Assembly (NCBI GenBank): GCA_913054055.1
Contig: CAJXIT010000197.1
Location: forward strand, 1 to 6,620
Reading direction: 5' to 3'
DNA length: 6,620 bases
Source of the DNA: an uncultured Thalassolituus sp.
GTDB taxonomy: Bacteria; Pseudomonadota; Gammaproteobacteria; Pseudomonadales; Oceanobacteraceae
A program made the translations under genes and the position numbers. Shown piece after piece: positions 5,842-6,620 of this stretch. The notes beneath the pieces are model-generated. The model was given only the letters and a program-made list of their open reading frames with translations, did no database searches and was not told the origin of the DNA. Numbering within the stretch: the stretch's first letter is position 1; each line of letters opens with the position of its first letter.

Positions 5842-5876
5842 AAAAGATTGATAGGCAAATGGCTTATCAATCTTTT
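5842..5876. terminator. Bidirectional rho-independent terminator between rlmB and the convergent replication gene
   Basis: AAAAGATTGATA (5842-5853) and TATCAATCTTTT (5865-5876) form a perfect 12-bp stem with an 11-nt loop, five bases after the rlmB stop. A run of A precedes the stem and T-rich sequence follows, so the same hairpin can terminate transcripts from either side. The stem is AT-rich rather than GC-rich. Confidence 0.8.
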
Positions 5877-5933
5877 CTTCTGTTTTATCTTTGAGCGCTG
5901 TCTTCGATTGTAGTCTTTATTTGCTGCTTAAGT

Positions 5934-6593
5934 TTAAAGGTCTAACGCCTTTTTCATGTCACTTAAGTGTTTTAAGTTTTCTTTTTTAGTTAACGGAATG
6001 CTCACTTCTTCAGGCAGTGCTTGTAGTACAGGCACTTCTAACGCTTCCCCTTTAATCACACGCTCGCACAATAATTCATAGTTGCGTTTAAAAATGGGGA
6101 ATACCATTTTTTCGCTTTCAGACCCTAAGAAAAACCAGTCGGTTGCTTTTCCTGCAAAATAGACCGCTGGGTGGCTCCAGTTAAATTCGCTTTTAGGTTG
6201 TGGGGCGCGACAGGCTTCTACATAAGCCGTATGGGCTTCAGGTAAGCCATATAGTTGATACGCGTTTTCACAGTAACCGCGAAGGGTGGCTAAGTTGGGC
6301 AAGTAGCGTTCGTGTTGAATGGCTTGCTCAGTGGCTTTCACAATTAATTCAGCCGGAAAATCCGCGAGGTTTTTTAACCATAAGCGCATGGCCGCAGTTG
6401 AGCTTTCAACATCTGGGTAAGCGGCATTAAATTGGTTGCCATAGTTAATGCGCAATAATTCAAAGCTGGCCGCTAATGATGTTTTTTGTGCTTCAGAGAT
6501 CTTTGGCCCAGCTGAGGTCGCTGACGCGCTCGGCGATGCTTGTATTTGTTGCGTAATCTCGTTGAGAAGTGGCCTGACCCTTGTCTTGTCCAT
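5934..6593 (-). CDS. Lambda P-like replication protein, putative replicative helicase loader, 219 aa
   Basis: Phage lambda P binds DnaB and delivers it to the origin. The C-terminal two thirds align from memory with lambda P: a helical region FPAELIVKATEQAI (79-92), the RYLPNLATLRGYC segment (96-108, lambda RPFLPSPGQFVAWC), GLP (116-118), WSHPAVYFAG (139-148, lambda WKSNAHYWLV), CERVIKGEALEVPVLQALP (176-194, lambda RINRGEAIPEPVKQLP), and a final PLTKKENLKHLSDMKKAL (200-217). No other phage gene is nearby and it faces the core genes rnr-rlmB, so it looks like a resident chromosomal gene. This fits the domesticated helicase matchmaker called DopE. The ATG is preceded by GGAG eleven bases upstream and by an in-frame TAA directly before it. 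The first 34 codons overlap the end of another frame and include two rare AGG codons, so an internal start is conceivable. Confidence 0.86.
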   Translation of the reverse strand: MDKTRVRPLLNEITQQIQASPSASATSAGPKISEAQKTSLAASFELLRINYGNQFNAAYPDVESSTAAMRLWLKNLADFPAELIVKATEQAIQHERYLPNLATLRGYCENAYQLYGLPEAHTAYVEACRAPQPKSEFNWSHPAVYFAGKATDWFFLGSESEKMVFPIFKRNYELLCERVIKGEALEVPVLQALPEEVSIPLTKKENLKHLSDMKKALDL

Positions 6594-6620
6594 TTAAGCG
6601 CTTGCTCCACATGTGCTTAC
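6493..6620 (-). CDS. 3' end of a DnaT/lambda O-like primosomal protein gene (partial)
   Basis: A frame open from the right edge to a TGA at 6493-6495 gives the last 41 residues of a protein. It begins KHMWSKRLNGQDKGQ and ends with DLSWAKDL. The basic KHMWSKR start resembles the end of the DnaT-type C-terminal domain (the ...HV..xW pattern), and the polar Ser/Thr-rich tail is a common ending. It overlaps the P-like gene by 101 nt. In lambda, O precedes and overlaps P, and the domesticated pair dopC-dopE has the same origin, so this position is where an O-like partner should be. Only a fragment is visible. The next frame ends earlier (TAA at 6594-6596) and is the alternative. Confidence 0.45.
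   Translation of the reverse strand, partial: KHMWSKRLNGQDKGQATSQRDYATNTSIAERVSDLSWAKDL

Noticed and set aside
5940..5950. GTCTAACGCC, identical to an attC end, at the 3' end of the P-like gene
   Set aside because: It is the coding sequence for the C-terminal residues (GCG TTA GAC) of an intact gene, and there are no inverted arms around it.

Overview
The window looks like part of a marine gammaproteobacterial chromosome. The rnr-rlmB gene pair is a common gammaproteobacterial arrangement, and both proteins align closely from memory with the E. coli versions. Base composition is moderate in the housekeeping genes and visibly AT-richer on the left. A chromosomal lambda-P-like helicase-loader gene and an integron-type cassette array fit an Oceanospirillales-like organism, but that placement is inference.

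Left part (1 to about 1860): a gene-cassette array of the integron type. Four small minus-strand ORFs are each followed, on the minus strand, by an attC-like recombination site. Each site has an RYYYAAC-like box, inverted arms and a GGCGTT-type end. From the proximal (right) end the cassettes encode a two-TM membrane protein, an exported 165-aa protein, an exported 95-aa protein and a 96-aa soluble protein with a WDPIGV motif. A fifth cassette enters from the left edge. None has a function I can assign.

Middle part (1861-2407): about 550 bp with no convincing gene. It begins with a dyad-rich stretch next to the array's proximal boundary (candidate attI, or an unusually long attC). A textbook LexA/SOS box lies at 2143-2158. 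In a complete integron of this orientation intI should sit on the plus strand about here. It is absent, and rnr follows instead. This is either an array whose integrase was lost, leaving attI and the SOS-controlled promoter, or an integrase-less attC cluster beside an unrelated LexA site.

Right part (2408-5837): rnr (RNase R) and rlmB (23S rRNA Gm2251 methyltransferase), plus strand, separated by a 124-bp spacer with two hairpins. rlmB ends at a strong hairpin with A and T tracts that probably terminates transcription from both sides.

Far right (5934-6620, minus strand): a lambda-P-like replication protein, preceded by and overlapping the 3' end of another ORF whose C-terminus resembles DnaT/lambda-O-type primosomal proteins. 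This matches the gene pair described as domesticated lambda O and P genes (dopC/dopE), proposed to load the replicative helicase in bacteria lacking DnaC and DciA.
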